Positions 8,036 to 16,240 of a stretch of 64,000 bases of DNA are shown here, in pieces (position 1 is the first letter of the stretch; each line of letters begins with the position of its first letter). The position numbers were made by a program, and so were the translations under genes. The notes below the pieces were generated by a model. The model was not told where the DNA came from and ran no database searches. It was given only the letters and a program-made list of their open reading frames with translations. This DNA is from Microterricola viridarii (GTDB lineage: Bacteria > Actinomycetota > Actinomycetes > Actinomycetales > Microbacteriaceae): the NCBI RefSeq assembly GCF_001542775.1, contig NZ_CP014145.1, positions 1,488,001-1,552,000 of the forward strand, read 5' to 3'.

Positions 8036-8748
8036 GCGCGATCCGCCTTGCCCAGCCAGTTGAACGCGCCGACGACGACCGCCACGAGCGCGGCGACCAG
8101 CACCGGCAGCCCGGGCATCAGCACGGGTGTCAGCAGCGTCGCGACGAGGGCGGCAGCCACGGCGACGGCGCTGGCCTGCACGCGCTTCAGGCGCGGCCAG
8201 AGCAGGCCGAGGAAGGCGGCCGCGGCCGCCGCGTCCAGGCCGTAGACGCGAGGGTCGCCGAGGGCGTCACCGATCAGCGCGCCGATCAGCGTCGTCAGAT
8301 TCCAGCCGACGAAGATCACGACGGCGGTCACCCAGAAGCCGACCCGGCGCAGGTGCCCGCTGGGTTGGGCCAGGGCAACGGCCGTCGATTCGTCGATCGT
8401 GCCCCACGCCGCGGCGAGCTTCTTCCACCAGCCGCCGCCCAGCACGGGCGCCATCCGCATTCCGTAGATGGCGTTGCGGCTGCCGAGCAGTGCCGCACTG
8501 GCGATCGCCGTCGGCCCCGCGGCGACGCCGCCGCTGGCGAGCACCCCGACGAGGGCGTACTGCGATCCGCCGGTGAACATCACCAGGCTGAGGAAGCAGG
8601 CCTGCCAGACGTCGAGGCCGGCCGCGACGGCCAGGGCGCCGAAGGAGATGCCGTACGCGGCCGTCGCGATGCCGACGGCCCACGCCTCACGCACGACGAC
8701 GGTGCGGGCGGCCCGCTCATCCAGTGCTTCGGCGTCGGCGATGGTCAT
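8032..8748 (-). CDS. azlC: AzlC family branched-chain amino acid permease
   Basis: A 238-residue membrane protein. The family signature runs through YGISFGALAVAAGLDVWQAC, VMFTGGSQYALVG and LLGSRNAIYGM, and the remaining helices fit the usual AzlC length. It should form the large subunit of an amino-acid exporter with the neighbouring AzlD. The ATG overlaps the stop of the upstream degenerate histidine kinase (8745-8748, ATGA), so the order is kinase-azlC-azlD in one operon. That coupling suggests the kinase-like protein senses or controls the exporter. Confidence 0.92.
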   Translation of the reverse strand: MTIADAEALDERAARTVVVREAWAVGIATAAYGISFGALAVAAGLDVWQACFLSLVMFTGGSQYALVGVLASGGVAAGPTAIASAALLGSRNAIYGMRMAPVLGGGWWKKLAAAWGTIDESTAVALAQPSGHLRRVGFWVTAVVIFVGWNLTTLIGALIGDALGDPRVYGLDAAAAAAFLGLLWPRLKRVQASAVAVAAALVATLLTPVLMPGLPVLVAALVAVVVGAFNWLGKADRA

Positions 8749-9650
8749 CGAGACAGATTAACGCTGTGCACCCCATTGTGGAAGCGCAGAGCGGGGAAGA
8801 CCACCGAGACCGAGAAGCCGACGCCGGGAACGGTGCGGGCCTGGAACACGCCGCCGTACAATTCGGCGCGCTGCTTCATCTGGGTGAGCCCGGCGCCGGT
8901 GAGGTTGGCGGTGAGCGCGTGTAGGTCGTCGTCGATCGTGTACGCGGTGTCGCGGTTGATGCCGTCGGCGTCGAGCCCGGCACGCCGAGCCTTGGCCCGG
9001 ATGCCGTCGTCATCGACGATCAGCTGCAGGCCGTCACGGGTCCAGCTGAAGCTGACCTTGGCCTCTGTGCCGGTACCGCCGTGCTTGAGCGCGTTGGCCA
9101 GGGCACCTTGCAGGATACGGAAGATCGCCAGCTCGGCGCCCGGCTTCAGCTCGTAGCGCTCCCCCGACTCGTCGAAGACGATGGTGAGGCCCGCATCCCG
9201 CATCACACGGAACAGGTCGCGGGCCGATTGCAGGCCGGGCTGGCGCGAGGAGACGGCTTCGCCCTCGCGCGCCACCGTGAGCACGCGCCGCATGTCGCCG
9301 ACGGCCTCCCGGCCGGATTCGACGATGGCGCCGACGACGCGGGCGGCCGCGCTCGGGTCGCTCTCCACGGTGTAGCGGGCACCCTCGGCCTGCGTGATCA
9401 GCCTGGAGACGTTGAGCACGGCGACATCCTGCAGCTCGCGCACGATGCCGAGGCGGCCGGTCTGCTCGGCCAACGAGAGCTCCAGGTCGATGCGGGTGCG
9501 CTCGGCGCCGGTCCAGTCGCGGTCCGTTCGGCGCAGCCGGCGCGAGGCGCGCAGCCAGAGCCAGAGCAGCACCGCCAGCACGAGGAGGAGCACCCCCGCC
9601 ACGATGATCAGCACCGTCGGTGCCGAGTCGCCCTGTAGCCATTCGGCCAT
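8745..9650 (-). CDS. degenerate histidine kinase lacking the phospho-acceptor His
   Basis: A 301-residue protein with one N-terminal membrane helix (residues about 12-33) and a kinase core of the NarX/DesK type. At the place of the usual R-E-L-H-D-V box it reads RELQDVAVLN, with Gln at residue 74 where the phosphorylated His belongs. The ATPase part keeps recognisable boxes (ILQGALANALKHGG, VDDDG, GAGLTQMKQRAELYGG). No response regulator is adjacent; instead it is coupled to azlC. It is probably a pseudokinase or ATP-binding sensor. GGAGG upstream of ATG 9650 supports the start. Confidence 0.82.
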   Translation of the reverse strand: MAEWLQGDSAPTVLIIVAGVLLLVLAVLLWLWLRASRRLRRTDRDWTGAERTRIDLELSLAEQTGRLGIVRELQDVAVLNVSRLITQAEGARYTVESDPSAAARVVGAIVESGREAVGDMRRVLTVAREGEAVSSRQPGLQSARDLFRVMRDAGLTIVFDESGERYELKPGAELAIFRILQGALANALKHGGTGTEAKVSFSWTRDGLQLIVDDDGIRAKARRAGLDADGINRDTAYTIDDDLHALTANLTGAGLTQMKQRAELYGGVFQARTVPGVGFSVSVVFPALRFHNGVHSVNLSR

Positions 9651-9751
9651 GTGTGTTGCCTCCGCTTCATGCGGGCCGCATGCTGCGCGGCCCGCACTCG
9701 ACTTTAGCGGCGGGGCGCCGATCGCGCCTCATTGGGCCCGCGGGCGGCAGG

Positions 9752-10078
9752 CTACCCGGCTGGACGGTTGGCGCGCAAGACCTCCAGACGGGCCCGATAC
9801 TCGGTCTCGTCGATGTCGCCCCGAGCGAAGCGCTCAGAGAGCGTCTGTTCGGCGCTGGCGGTGCCGCCCCAGCCGTTCGGCCCGTGCGGGCCGTAGCCGC
9901 GGCCCGCGCTGCGCCAGCGCCGCCCGAAGATCGCGAACAGGATGCCGAAGGTGAGGATCCAGAAGAGCGGGATGAACAGGAAGAACCAGCCGGGCCATCC
10001 CCAGCCCGCGCTGGGGTAGCCGAGGTGCAGTGCTGGATCGATGTTCAGGGCAGGTGAGACAAGCAGTGCGGTGAGCAT
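9752..10078 (-). CDS. SHOCT domain membrane protein
   Basis: A 108-residue protein. An aromatic-rich membrane helix (WGWPGWFFLFIPLFWILTFG) lies at about residues 26-50, followed by a basic Gly-rich linker and a C-terminal SHOCT motif (LSERFARGDIDETEYRARLEVL). SHOCT segments are short helical oligomerisation modules found at the C-terminus of small membrane or secreted proteins; the function here is unknown. GGAGC sits just before ATG 10078. It is separated by 138 bp from the response regulator gene upstream, so it may or may not share that transcript. Confidence 0.85.
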   Translation of the reverse strand: MLTALLVSPALNIDPALHLGYPSAGWGWPGWFFLFIPLFWILTFGILFAIFGRRWRSAGRGYGPHGPNGWGGTASAEQTLSERFARGDIDETEYRARLEVLRANRPAG

Positions 10079-10216
10079 GGGGCTCCAATCAGCGAGGGCG
10101 GCGGCCTGGTACGACCGTGATTCCAGCCTCTCGCCGGAGCCCTCCCGGCGAATCCGCCCACCGTAGACACCTCGTCTACTCCCCCGGGAGTACGCCGGCT
10201 CCGAACAGCGGCGGCG

Positions 10217-10879
10217 CTAATTCCAGCCGGGGCGCACCAGTCCCGTCTCGTAGGCCGTCACGACCAGGTGCACCCTGTCCCTGGCACCGAGCTTGCTCAT
10301 CATGCGCGACACGTGGGTCTTCGCCGTCAGCGGACTGAGAAACAGCTCCGCCGCGATTTCGTCGTTGCTGAGGCCACGGCCGACGAGGGCGAGCACCTCG
10401 CGCTCACGCTCGGTCAGGAGGGCGAGCTGCTCGGTGTGCGGCGCCTCCTTCAGACCGGCGGCCATACGCGCCAACAGCCGCCGGGTGACGCCGGGCGACA
10501 GCAGCGCATCCCCCGCGGCGACGACGCGCACTGCACGGATCAGTTCGACCGGTTCGGTGTCCTTCACCAGGAAGCCGCTGGCCCCGGCCCTGATCGCCTC
10601 GGCCACGTAGTCGTCGAGCTCGAAAGTCGTCACCATCACCACATGCGTGTGGGCCAGGCTCGGATCCGATGTGATCGCTGCGGTGGCCCACAGTCCGTCG
10701 CCATCCGGCATCCGGATGTCCATCAAGACCACGTCTGGTCGGGTCAGGCGCACCCCGTCCAGCGCCGCACGGCCGGTCGCCGCCTCGCCGACGACCTCGA
10801 ACCCGCTCTCCGATTCGAGCAGCGCGCGGAAGCCCCCGCGCACGAGGGCCTGGTCGTCGGCCAGGAAGATGTTTGTCAT
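10217..10879 (-). CDS. NarL/LuxR-type response regulator
   Basis: A 220-residue regulator. The receiver domain has the acidic pair DD near residues 8-9, the phospho-acceptor Asp in VVLMDIRMPDGDG near residue 54, and the conserved Lys in FLVKD. The C-terminal LuxR-type helix-turn-helix is at about 150-205 (LTEREREVLALVGRGLSNDEIA then TAKTHVSRMMSKLGARDR). It is cytoplasmic and DNA-binding. The ATG at 10879 overlaps the stop of the upstream kinase by ATGA, so the pair forms one two-component system. Confidence 0.94.
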   Translation of the reverse strand: MTNIFLADDQALVRGGFRALLESESGFEVVGEAATGRAALDGVRLTRPDVVLMDIRMPDGDGLWATAAITSDPSLAHTHVVMVTTFELDDYVAEAIRAGASGFLVKDTEPVELIRAVRVVAAGDALLSPGVTRRLLARMAAGLKEAPHTEQLALLTEREREVLALVGRGLSNDEIAAELFLSPLTAKTHVSRMMSKLGARDRVHLVVTAYETGLVRPGWN

Positions 10880-12045
10880 GCTGCCTCCGCCGCGCGCGGC
10901 AGCCGCAGCGAGACCCGGAAGCCGCCGCCCGGCCGCCATCCAGCTTCGAGCGTGCCGCCGACAAGCGCGGCCCGCTCGCGCATACCGAGCAGCCCACGGC
11001 CCTCGACCAGCGCCCGGTCAGGCGGCGCCTGGCCGTCATCCAGAATCGTCACTGTGCAGGAGGCTCCGTCGTCGGCGAAATCGACGGTGGCGCTCTCTGC
11101 CGTGGAGTGCCGGGACACGTTGGTGAGGGCCTCCTGCACGACCCTGTAGACGGTGAGCTCAGCCAGCTGAGGCAACCCCTCCGGTGGCGTACCGGTCACG
11201 GTCACGGGCAGGCCGATGGCGGCGAAGGAGTCGAGCAGCGCGGGCAGCCGCGCCAGTTGCGGTTGCGGCATGCGCTGGTCGGCCTCCGGCTCGTCCACGG
11301 CGCCGCGCAGGAAGCCCAGAACTCCGCGCACCTCTTCCAGAGCCGCCTTGCTGGTCTGTTTGATGTTCGCCAGCGCCTCTGCCGCCTTCTCCGGCTGCTC
11401 GTCGATCAGGTGCAGGCCGACGCCGGCCTGCACGTTGATCGAGGAGAGCGAGTGGGCGAGCACGTCGTGCAGCTCGCGGGCGATCCGCACCCGCTCCCGC
11501 TCCGCCTCGCCCTGCCGGCGACGGGCCGCCTCGACCCGGTACTCGGCGAATCGTTCGCGGCGGTTGCGCACTGCCTCGCCGATGCCGACGAGCACGCTGA
11601 GCACCAGCAGCACGACGAGCGGCCGCACCAGGTCGCGTGGGCTGGGCGCGATGGCGAAACCGAGCACAACCCCGAGCAGCAGTGCGCCGCCGACAGTGCC
11701 CCACACCCAACCCCTGGCGCCGAGCGCCGTGGCGGCGACCACGGCGAAAGCCAGCGGCAGGGCGACGGCAACGGGGAGCGTGGTGAGCACGATCACGGGC
11801 AGCGTCAGCACGGCGATACCGACGAGGGCGGGGCCCGGATGCCGGCCGAGCCAGAGCAGTGTGAGCGAGCCGAGCATTGCGGCCGCAACGGCGGCGAGCT
11901 CGACCGGCCGCCAGGCGCCGGAGAGCAGGATGAGCGCGATGACCGTCTGCACCACGAGCGAGATCACGACCGGGATCCAGCGGCCACCCCGCGGCGCACC
12001 GCGCCAGGCGCCGTTCCTGCCGTCCTCGCCGTATGCCTGCGCCAT
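10876..12045 (-). CDS. sensor histidine kinase, partner of the downstream NarL-type regulator
   Basis: A 389-residue membrane kinase. About five hydrophobic helices span residues 22-155, with no obvious extracytoplasmic domain. The dimerisation box RVRIARELHDVLAHSL has its phospho-acceptor His at about residue 193. The C-terminal ATPase holds the N box (VVQEALTNVSRHS), DDG and GLLGMRERAALVGG. The ligand is probably sensed in or near the membrane, as for DesK-like kinases. The start ATG 12045 is six bases downstream of a TACGAT -10 box; codons further upstream run into the tRNA terminator region. Confidence 0.93.
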   Translation of the reverse strand: MAQAYGEDGRNGAWRGAPRGGRWIPVVISLVVQTVIALILLSGAWRPVELAAVAAAMLGSLTLLWLGRHPGPALVGIAVLTLPVIVLTTLPVAVALPLAFAVVAATALGARGWVWGTVGGALLLGVVLGFAIAPSPRDLVRPLVVLLVLSVLVGIGEAVRNRRERFAEYRVEAARRRQGEAERERVRIARELHDVLAHSLSSINVQAGVGLHLIDEQPEKAAEALANIKQTSKAALEEVRGVLGFLRGAVDEPEADQRMPQPQLARLPALLDSFAAIGLPVTVTGTPPEGLPQLAELTVYRVVQEALTNVSRHSTAESATVDFADDGASCTVTILDDGQAPPDRALVEGRGLLGMRERAALVGGTLEAGWRPGGGFRVSLRLPRAAEAA

Positions 12046-12051
12046 GTTCAG

Positions 12052-12057
12052 ATCGTA
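12052..12057 (-). promoter_or_regulatory. -10 box TACGAT, leaderless start of the kinase-regulator operon
   Basis: TACGAT ends 6 nt before ATG 12045. No Shine-Dalgarno sequence lies between them. Confidence 0.5.
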
Positions 12058-12130
12058 GCGAGGCTTCCTGCGCGAAATGACAAAGCACCGTTCGCCCGAG
12101 AACACAGACGCAGAAAAAATACGGGGGCAC

Positions 12131-12169
12131 AAAAAAGGCCACCAGGGGTGGAGCCCTTGGTGGCCTTTC
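12131..12169 (-). terminator. Rho-independent terminator after tRNA-Asn
   Basis: Read on the minus strand, an AAAGGCCACCA stem pairs with TGGTGGCCTTT around a G/C-rich loop and is followed by a run of T. It begins two bases after the 3' end of tRNA-Asn. Confidence 0.85.
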
Positions 12170-12170
12170 G

Positions 12171-12243
12171 CTCCCCGACTTGGACTCGAACCAAGAACCT
12201 GTCGGTTAACAGCCGACTGCTCTGCCAATTGAGCTATCGAGGA
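12171..12243 (-). tRNA. tRNA-Asn (GTT)
   Basis: A full 73-nt cloverleaf on the minus strand: acceptor TCCTCGA/TCGGGGA with G-T wobbles, D arm GCTC-GAGC, anticodon loop CTGTTAA and T arm CTTGG-TTCGAGT-CCAAG, discriminator G. No CCA is encoded. The gene stands alone, with a strong terminator directly downstream. Confidence 0.96.
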
Positions 12244-12389
12244 TTAGGGAGTTACTGTGCTGCTTGTGTTTCTGTTGCTGTGTTTCTGTTTTGCGGCGTT
12301 GAACGCTGCGTAGCTACTTTAGCAAAGGATTCAGAACTACCAAATCCGGTGCACCCGGGAGTGTCGCGCCGGGCGCGCCGCCGCGCCGG

Positions 12390-13394
12390 TCAGTAGCCGC
12401 GTTCGGGGTCGACGACCCCGACAAAACGGGCGTCGCCGAGGAACGCCTGCACGTTCAGACGGATGCGCTCGGCCAGCAACGGCGCGGTCATCGTCGGCGT
12501 GTCGGCCATGTGCGGCGTGACGATGACATTGGGGGCGCTCCACAGTGGATGCCCATCCGGCAATGGCTCGGGCACCGTGACATCGACCGCCGCGCCGGCG
12601 ATGGTGTGCCGGTGCAGCGCGTGCACGAGATCGTCGGTGACGACCACGCCACCGCGTGCCACGTTCACGAAATATGCGGTTTCGGGCATGAGTTCGAACT
12701 CACGGGCACCGAACAGGCCGAGGGTGGCTCCGGTGAGAGCGGCGGCCACGACAACGAGGTCGGCGTGCGGCAGCACCCTGTGCAGCGCCTCGCTGGGCAC
12801 CGTGGCGTCCGCCCCCGGCAGCGGCTCGCCGCTCCGCCGCACGATCGTCACGTGCGCACGGAAGGGCTGCAACAGCCGGAGCAGCTCGATCGCGATGCCG
12901 CCAGCGCCGACGATGACGACGCGCAGGCCGAACAGCGAGACGCCGTCTGGCCGGTCGTCCCAGGAGGTGGCCCTGATCCGGCGGGGCAGGAAGCGCAGCA
13001 GGGCGAGGCTGAGGGCGAGGGCGTGCTCGGCGACCGGTTGGGCGTATGCGCCCTTGGCGCTCGTCCACAACAGGCCGTCGCGGTGTTCGGACCGCATCAC
13101 CTCTGCGAAGCCGTCGACGCCGGCCCAGGGCAGCTGCACCCAGCCGATCTGCGGGTTCTCGCGTAACACGGTGGCGAGTTCGCTTGCCCGGCGGTAGTCG
13201 AGCCAGACGATGCCCCGGGTGTCGGGCCCGAGCGGGGCGACGGTGCCGCCGCCGGATTCGACGGCGGCCGCGAAGACGGCATCCGGCTCCGGCAGCACGG
13301 CAATCGGCCCGGGGGCGGGGCGCTGCGCGTTGGCCAGGGCGACCGTCGGCTCGCCGAGCACCGCGCGGTGCCGGGGCTGCTGGCCGAGGCTCAT
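12390..13394 (-). CDS. D-isomer-specific 2-hydroxyacid dehydrogenase
   Basis: A 334-residue NAD(P)-dependent dehydrogenase. The catalytic half is split around a Rossmann domain with VIVGAGGIAIELLRLL near residue 162. The active-site Arg lies in NVARGGVVVTDDLV, the conserved Glu segment is near PEPLPDGHPLW, and the catalytic His is in VTPHMAD near residue 295. This layout fits phosphoglycerate/glyoxylate-type enzymes, but the substrate is not predictable. Its ATG overlaps the stop of the TfoX gene by ATGA, so the two are coupled. Confidence 0.9.
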   Translation of the reverse strand: MSLGQQPRHRAVLGEPTVALANAQRPAPGPIAVLPEPDAVFAAAVESGGGTVAPLGPDTRGIVWLDYRRASELATVLRENPQIGWVQLPWAGVDGFAEVMRSEHRDGLLWTSAKGAYAQPVAEHALALSLALLRFLPRRIRATSWDDRPDGVSLFGLRVVIVGAGGIAIELLRLLQPFRAHVTIVRRSGEPLPGADATVPSEALHRVLPHADLVVVAAALTGATLGLFGAREFELMPETAYFVNVARGGVVVTDDLVHALHRHTIAGAAVDVTVPEPLPDGHPLWSAPNVIVTPHMADTPTMTAPLLAERIRLNVQAFLGDARFVGVVDPERGY

Positions 13395-13732
13395 TTGCTG
13401 CCCCTGGCTGGGCGTGGCTTCTTCGGAGCCGGCATCGGCAATGCGTCGGCGGTCGCCTGGATCGCCCGGGCCAACCAGTCCCGATCCTCCAGAGCATCGC
13501 CCGACACCATTCGATAGGGCTTGGCGCCCGGGTAGGGCGGGGCCAGCTCCGTGCGGTCGAACAGCTCCGTTGCGGCATCCGATGGCTTGATGAAAAGCGC
13601 GTCGTCGCAGATCAGGCCGACGATCTTCTCGTCGCAGTAGATGCCATACTCGCCGAACATCTTCGCCGTGCGGATCGCCAGGCCGGCGAGCTGGTCTTCG
13701 ATGAATTCGATGGTCTCTGGCCTAGTGGGCAT
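13391..13732 (-). CDS. TfoX/Sxy family N-terminal domain protein
   Basis: A 113-residue single-domain protein. The TfoX N-terminal signature is clear: IRTAKMFGEYGIYCDEKIVG, LICDDALFIKPSD, then PPYPGAKPYRMVSGDAL. In gamma-proteobacteria Sxy/TfoX activates competence genes, but stand-alone N-terminal domains are widespread in actinobacteria with no proven role. A Lys/Pro/Arg-rich tail ends the protein. I chose ATG 13732, which overlaps the end of the ABC ATPase gene by 11 bases; the in-frame codons further upstream lie inside that gene. Confidence 0.85.
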   Translation of the reverse strand: MPTRPETIEFIEDQLAGLAIRTAKMFGEYGIYCDEKIVGLICDDALFIKPSDAATELFDRTELAPPYPGAKPYRMVSGDALEDRDWLARAIQATADALPMPAPKKPRPARGSK

Positions 13733-14543
13733 CGTGGAAGCTCTCTGCGAGTCGAGCCACATAGGGGTGGCTGGGGTCGTCGAAGACCTCGTCAATCGTG
13801 CCGAGCCCCACCAACACGCCCTGGTAGAGGATCGCGATGCGGTCGGCGACGGCGCGCAGCACGGCCACGTCGTGGCTGATCACGAGCGCGGTGAAGGCGC
13901 GCTCCCGCTGCAGTTCGGCGAAGAGTTCGGTGATGGCTGCGCGCACCGTGACGTCGACGCCGGCGGTGGGCTCATCGGCGATGAGCAGCGTCGGCTCGAG
14001 GATCAGCGCGCGGGCCAGGGCGACGCGTTGCCGCTGCCCGCTGCTCAGTTCGTAGGGATAGCGGCCGAGGATGCTGAGTGGCAGCCGCACAGCGTCGATC
14101 ATCGTCACCACCAGGCCCTCCAGCTCGCGCCGGTCGAAGTGCCGGTCGCGCAGCAGGATCGGCTCGGCGACGAGCTCGGCCACCGTCGACGTCGACTCAA
14201 GCGTCGAGCCGGCATCCTGGGCCAGGAAGCCGATGTTGAAGCCCAGTTTGGCCGCCTTGCGGCGGCTGAGGCCGCGCAACGGCACTCCGAACACCAGGGC
14301 GTCACCGCCGGTGATGACGGGACGCAGGTCCGGCCCCGGCTCCACAGAGAGGGTCGAGAGCACCCGGGCGATGGTGCTCTTGCCCGAACCGCTCTCGCCC
14401 AACAGGCCGAGCACCTCGCCGGGCGCGACGCGCAACGTGAGCCCGCGCACGGCAACATGGGCGGGGCTGGCCCCATGCGGCGGGTACTCGATCGTCAGAT
14501 CGCTCGTCACGATCGGGAATCTGTGCGCCACGGTGCCAGCCAT
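13722..14543 (-). CDS. ABC transporter ATP-binding protein, oligopeptide type
   Basis: A 273-residue ATPase with Walker A GESGSGKST near residue 49, signature LSSGQRQRVALARAL, Walker B LLIADEPTAGVD and a switch His in ISHD. It ends with the DPSHPYVARLAES segment typical of dipeptide/oligopeptide ATPases. It lies five bases after a double-ATPase gene that should already satisfy the transporter, so this is a third nucleotide-binding domain in the cluster. The ATG at 14543 gives the normal family N-terminus; an open frame further upstream lies inside the neighbouring gene and is rejected. Confidence 0.88.
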   Translation of the reverse strand: MAGTVAHRFPIVTSDLTIEYPPHGASPAHVAVRGLTLRVAPGEVLGLLGESGSGKSTIARVLSTLSVEPGPDLRPVITGGDALVFGVPLRGLSRRKAAKLGFNIGFLAQDAGSTLESTSTVAELVAEPILLRDRHFDRRELEGLVVTMIDAVRLPLSILGRYPYELSSGQRQRVALARALILEPTLLIADEPTAGVDVTVRAAITELFAELQRERAFTALVISHDVAVLRAVADRIAILYQGVLVGLGTIDEVFDDPSHPYVARLAESFHDAH

Positions 14544-14548
14544 GCTCC

Positions 14549-16240
14549 TTAGTCTGCCCCACTCAGCCGGGCCAGCGCTGCACGCCGCTCGGCCTGCTCC
14601 TGCGGGTTGGGCACGGGCAGCGAGGCGAGCAGACGTTGCGTGTACGGATGCCGGGGCGCCCCGAGCACCTCCAGGCCTGTGCCCTCTTCGACCAGCTTGC
14701 CCTTGTACAGCACGGCGATCCGGTCGGCGACGATGTCGACGACGGCGAGGTCGTGGCTGATGAACAGGGCGGCGAAGCCGAACTCTTTCTGCAGCTCGGC
14801 GAAGAGCTCGAGCACCCGCGCCTGCACCGACACGTCGAGCGCGGAGGTGGGCTCGTCGGCGATCAGCAGCGACGGCTTCAGCGCGAGGGCGCGGGCCAGG
14901 CTGGCTCGCTGGCGCTGACCGCCGGAGAGCTCGTGCGGGTAACGGTCCCCGTAGGAGCGGGGCAGCTGCACCGCCTCCAGCAGCTCGTCGACGCGGGCCC
15001 TGGCGTCGGCCGGCGAGGCCGCGTAGTGGTGGATGACGAGCGGCTCTGCCACGCAATCGGCGATGGTGAGCAGCGGGTTGAAGCTCGTCGCCGGGTCTTG
15101 GAAAACGAAACCGATGTCACTGCGGACGGGCTTGAAGTGACGCTCCTTCATGCCCCGCATCTCTTGCCCGAGCACGGAGAGCGAGCCGCCGGTGACGCGG
15201 GTGAGGCCGGCGATGGCCCGCCCGATCGTGGTCTTGCCTGATCCGCTCTCCCCCACCAGACCGAGCACCTCACCGGCGCGGATCTCCAGGGTGACCCCGT
15301 CAACGGCGACGAAGCCGGCTCGTCCGAGCCGACCCGGGTACTCGATACGCAGGTCCTCAGCGCGCACGACGGGCTTCTGCGCAGCCCACTCGATCGTGCG
15401 GCCCTCTGCCCGCCGTGCGGCGTGCACGGTGCCCTGGCCGACGTGCGGAACGGCGGCGAGCAGGCGCTTGGTGTAGTCGTCCTGCGGGTTGCTGAACAAG
15501 GTGACGGCGTCGGCCTGCTCGACGACCTTGCCGTCGTACATCACGGCGACTCGGTCGGCTAGATCGGCGACGACGCCCATGTTGTGGGTGATCAGCACGA
15601 TGGCGGTGCCGAACTCGTCGCGGCAGCGGCGCAGCAGGTCGAGGATCTCGGCCTGCACCGTCACGTCGAGGGCCGTCGTCGGCTCATCGGCGACGATCAG
15701 CCCCGGGTCCAGCACGAGCGCCATCGCGATCACGACGCGCTGTTTCTGGCCGCCGGAGAACTGGTGCGGGTAGTAGTCGACCCGGGTCTCCGGGTCGGGG
15801 ATACCTACCCGGCCGAGGATGTCGATGGCCTTCGCCCTGGCCTGCCGCTTGCTGTACGTGCCGTGGGCGTTGAGCCCCTCCGCGATCTGCCAGCCGACCG
15901 TGTAGACGGGGTTCAGCGCCGTCGAGGGCTCCTGGAACACCATGGCGACGTCCCGGCCGCGCACCGCGCGCAGCTGGCGCTTGTCGAGCGCGATCACGTT
16001 GCTCTCGCCGCTGCCGTCGCGGGTGCCGAGGTAGATGGCGCCGTGGGCCGTCGCGGTCTCCGGCAACAGTCCGAGAATCGTCTTCGCCGTCACCGTCTTG
16101 CCGCTGCCGGACTCCCCCACGATGGCGAGAACCTCGCCCCGGGCGACGGCGAGGCTGACGCCGTCGACGGCGCGCACGACGCCGGCATCCGTTGCGAAGC
16201 TGACGGCCAGGTTCTCGATGCTGACGACGGAGTCCCTCAT
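14549..16240 (-). CDS. double ATPase of a dipeptide/oligopeptide ABC importer
   Basis: A 563-residue protein that fuses two ABC ATPase domains of the DppD and DppF kind. Each half has Walker A GESGSGKT (near residues 40 and 335), a signature (FSGGQKQRVVIAMAL; LSGGQRQRASLARAL) and Walker B (LIVADEPT; LLIADEPTSALD). It acts on the cytoplasmic side of the two permeases encoded just upstream and powers peptide uptake. The start overlaps the end of the permease gene (16237-16240, ATGA), so translation is coupled. Confidence 0.93.
   Translation of the reverse strand: MRDSVVSIENLAVSFATDAGVVRAVDGVSLAVARGEVLAIVGESGSGKTVTAKTILGLLPETATAHGAIYLGTRDGSGESNVIALDKRQLRAVRGRDVAMVFQEPSTALNPVYTVGWQIAEGLNAHGTYSKRQARAKAIDILGRVGIPDPETRVDYYPHQFSGGQKQRVVIAMALVLDPGLIVADEPTTALDVTVQAEILDLLRRCRDEFGTAIVLITHNMGVVADLADRVAVMYDGKVVEQADAVTLFSNPQDDYTKRLLAAVPHVGQGTVHAARRAEGRTIEWAAQKPVVRAEDLRIEYPGRLGRAGFVAVDGVTLEIRAGEVLGLVGESGSGKTTIGRAIAGLTRVTGGSLSVLGQEMRGMKERHFKPVRSDIGFVFQDPATSFNPLLTIADCVAEPLVIHHYAASPADARARVDELLEAVQLPRSYGDRYPHELSGGQRQRASLARALALKPSLLIADEPTSALDVSVQARVLELFAELQKEFGFAALFISHDLAVVDIVADRIAVLYKGKLVEEGTGLEVLGAPRHPYTQRLLASLPVPNPQEQAERRAALARLSGAD

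Noticed and set aside
12244..12389. Small gene between tRNA-Asn and the dehydrogenase
   Set aside because: T-rich, low-complexity sequence (repeated TGTTTCTG) with no frame of coding character; more likely the tRNA promoter region.
13733..15056. Longer forms of genes in the peptide ABC cluster using upstream in-frame codons
   Set aside because: The extensions overlap upstream genes and are Arg/Ala-rich shadow translation; family starts and ATGA overlaps fit the shorter forms.
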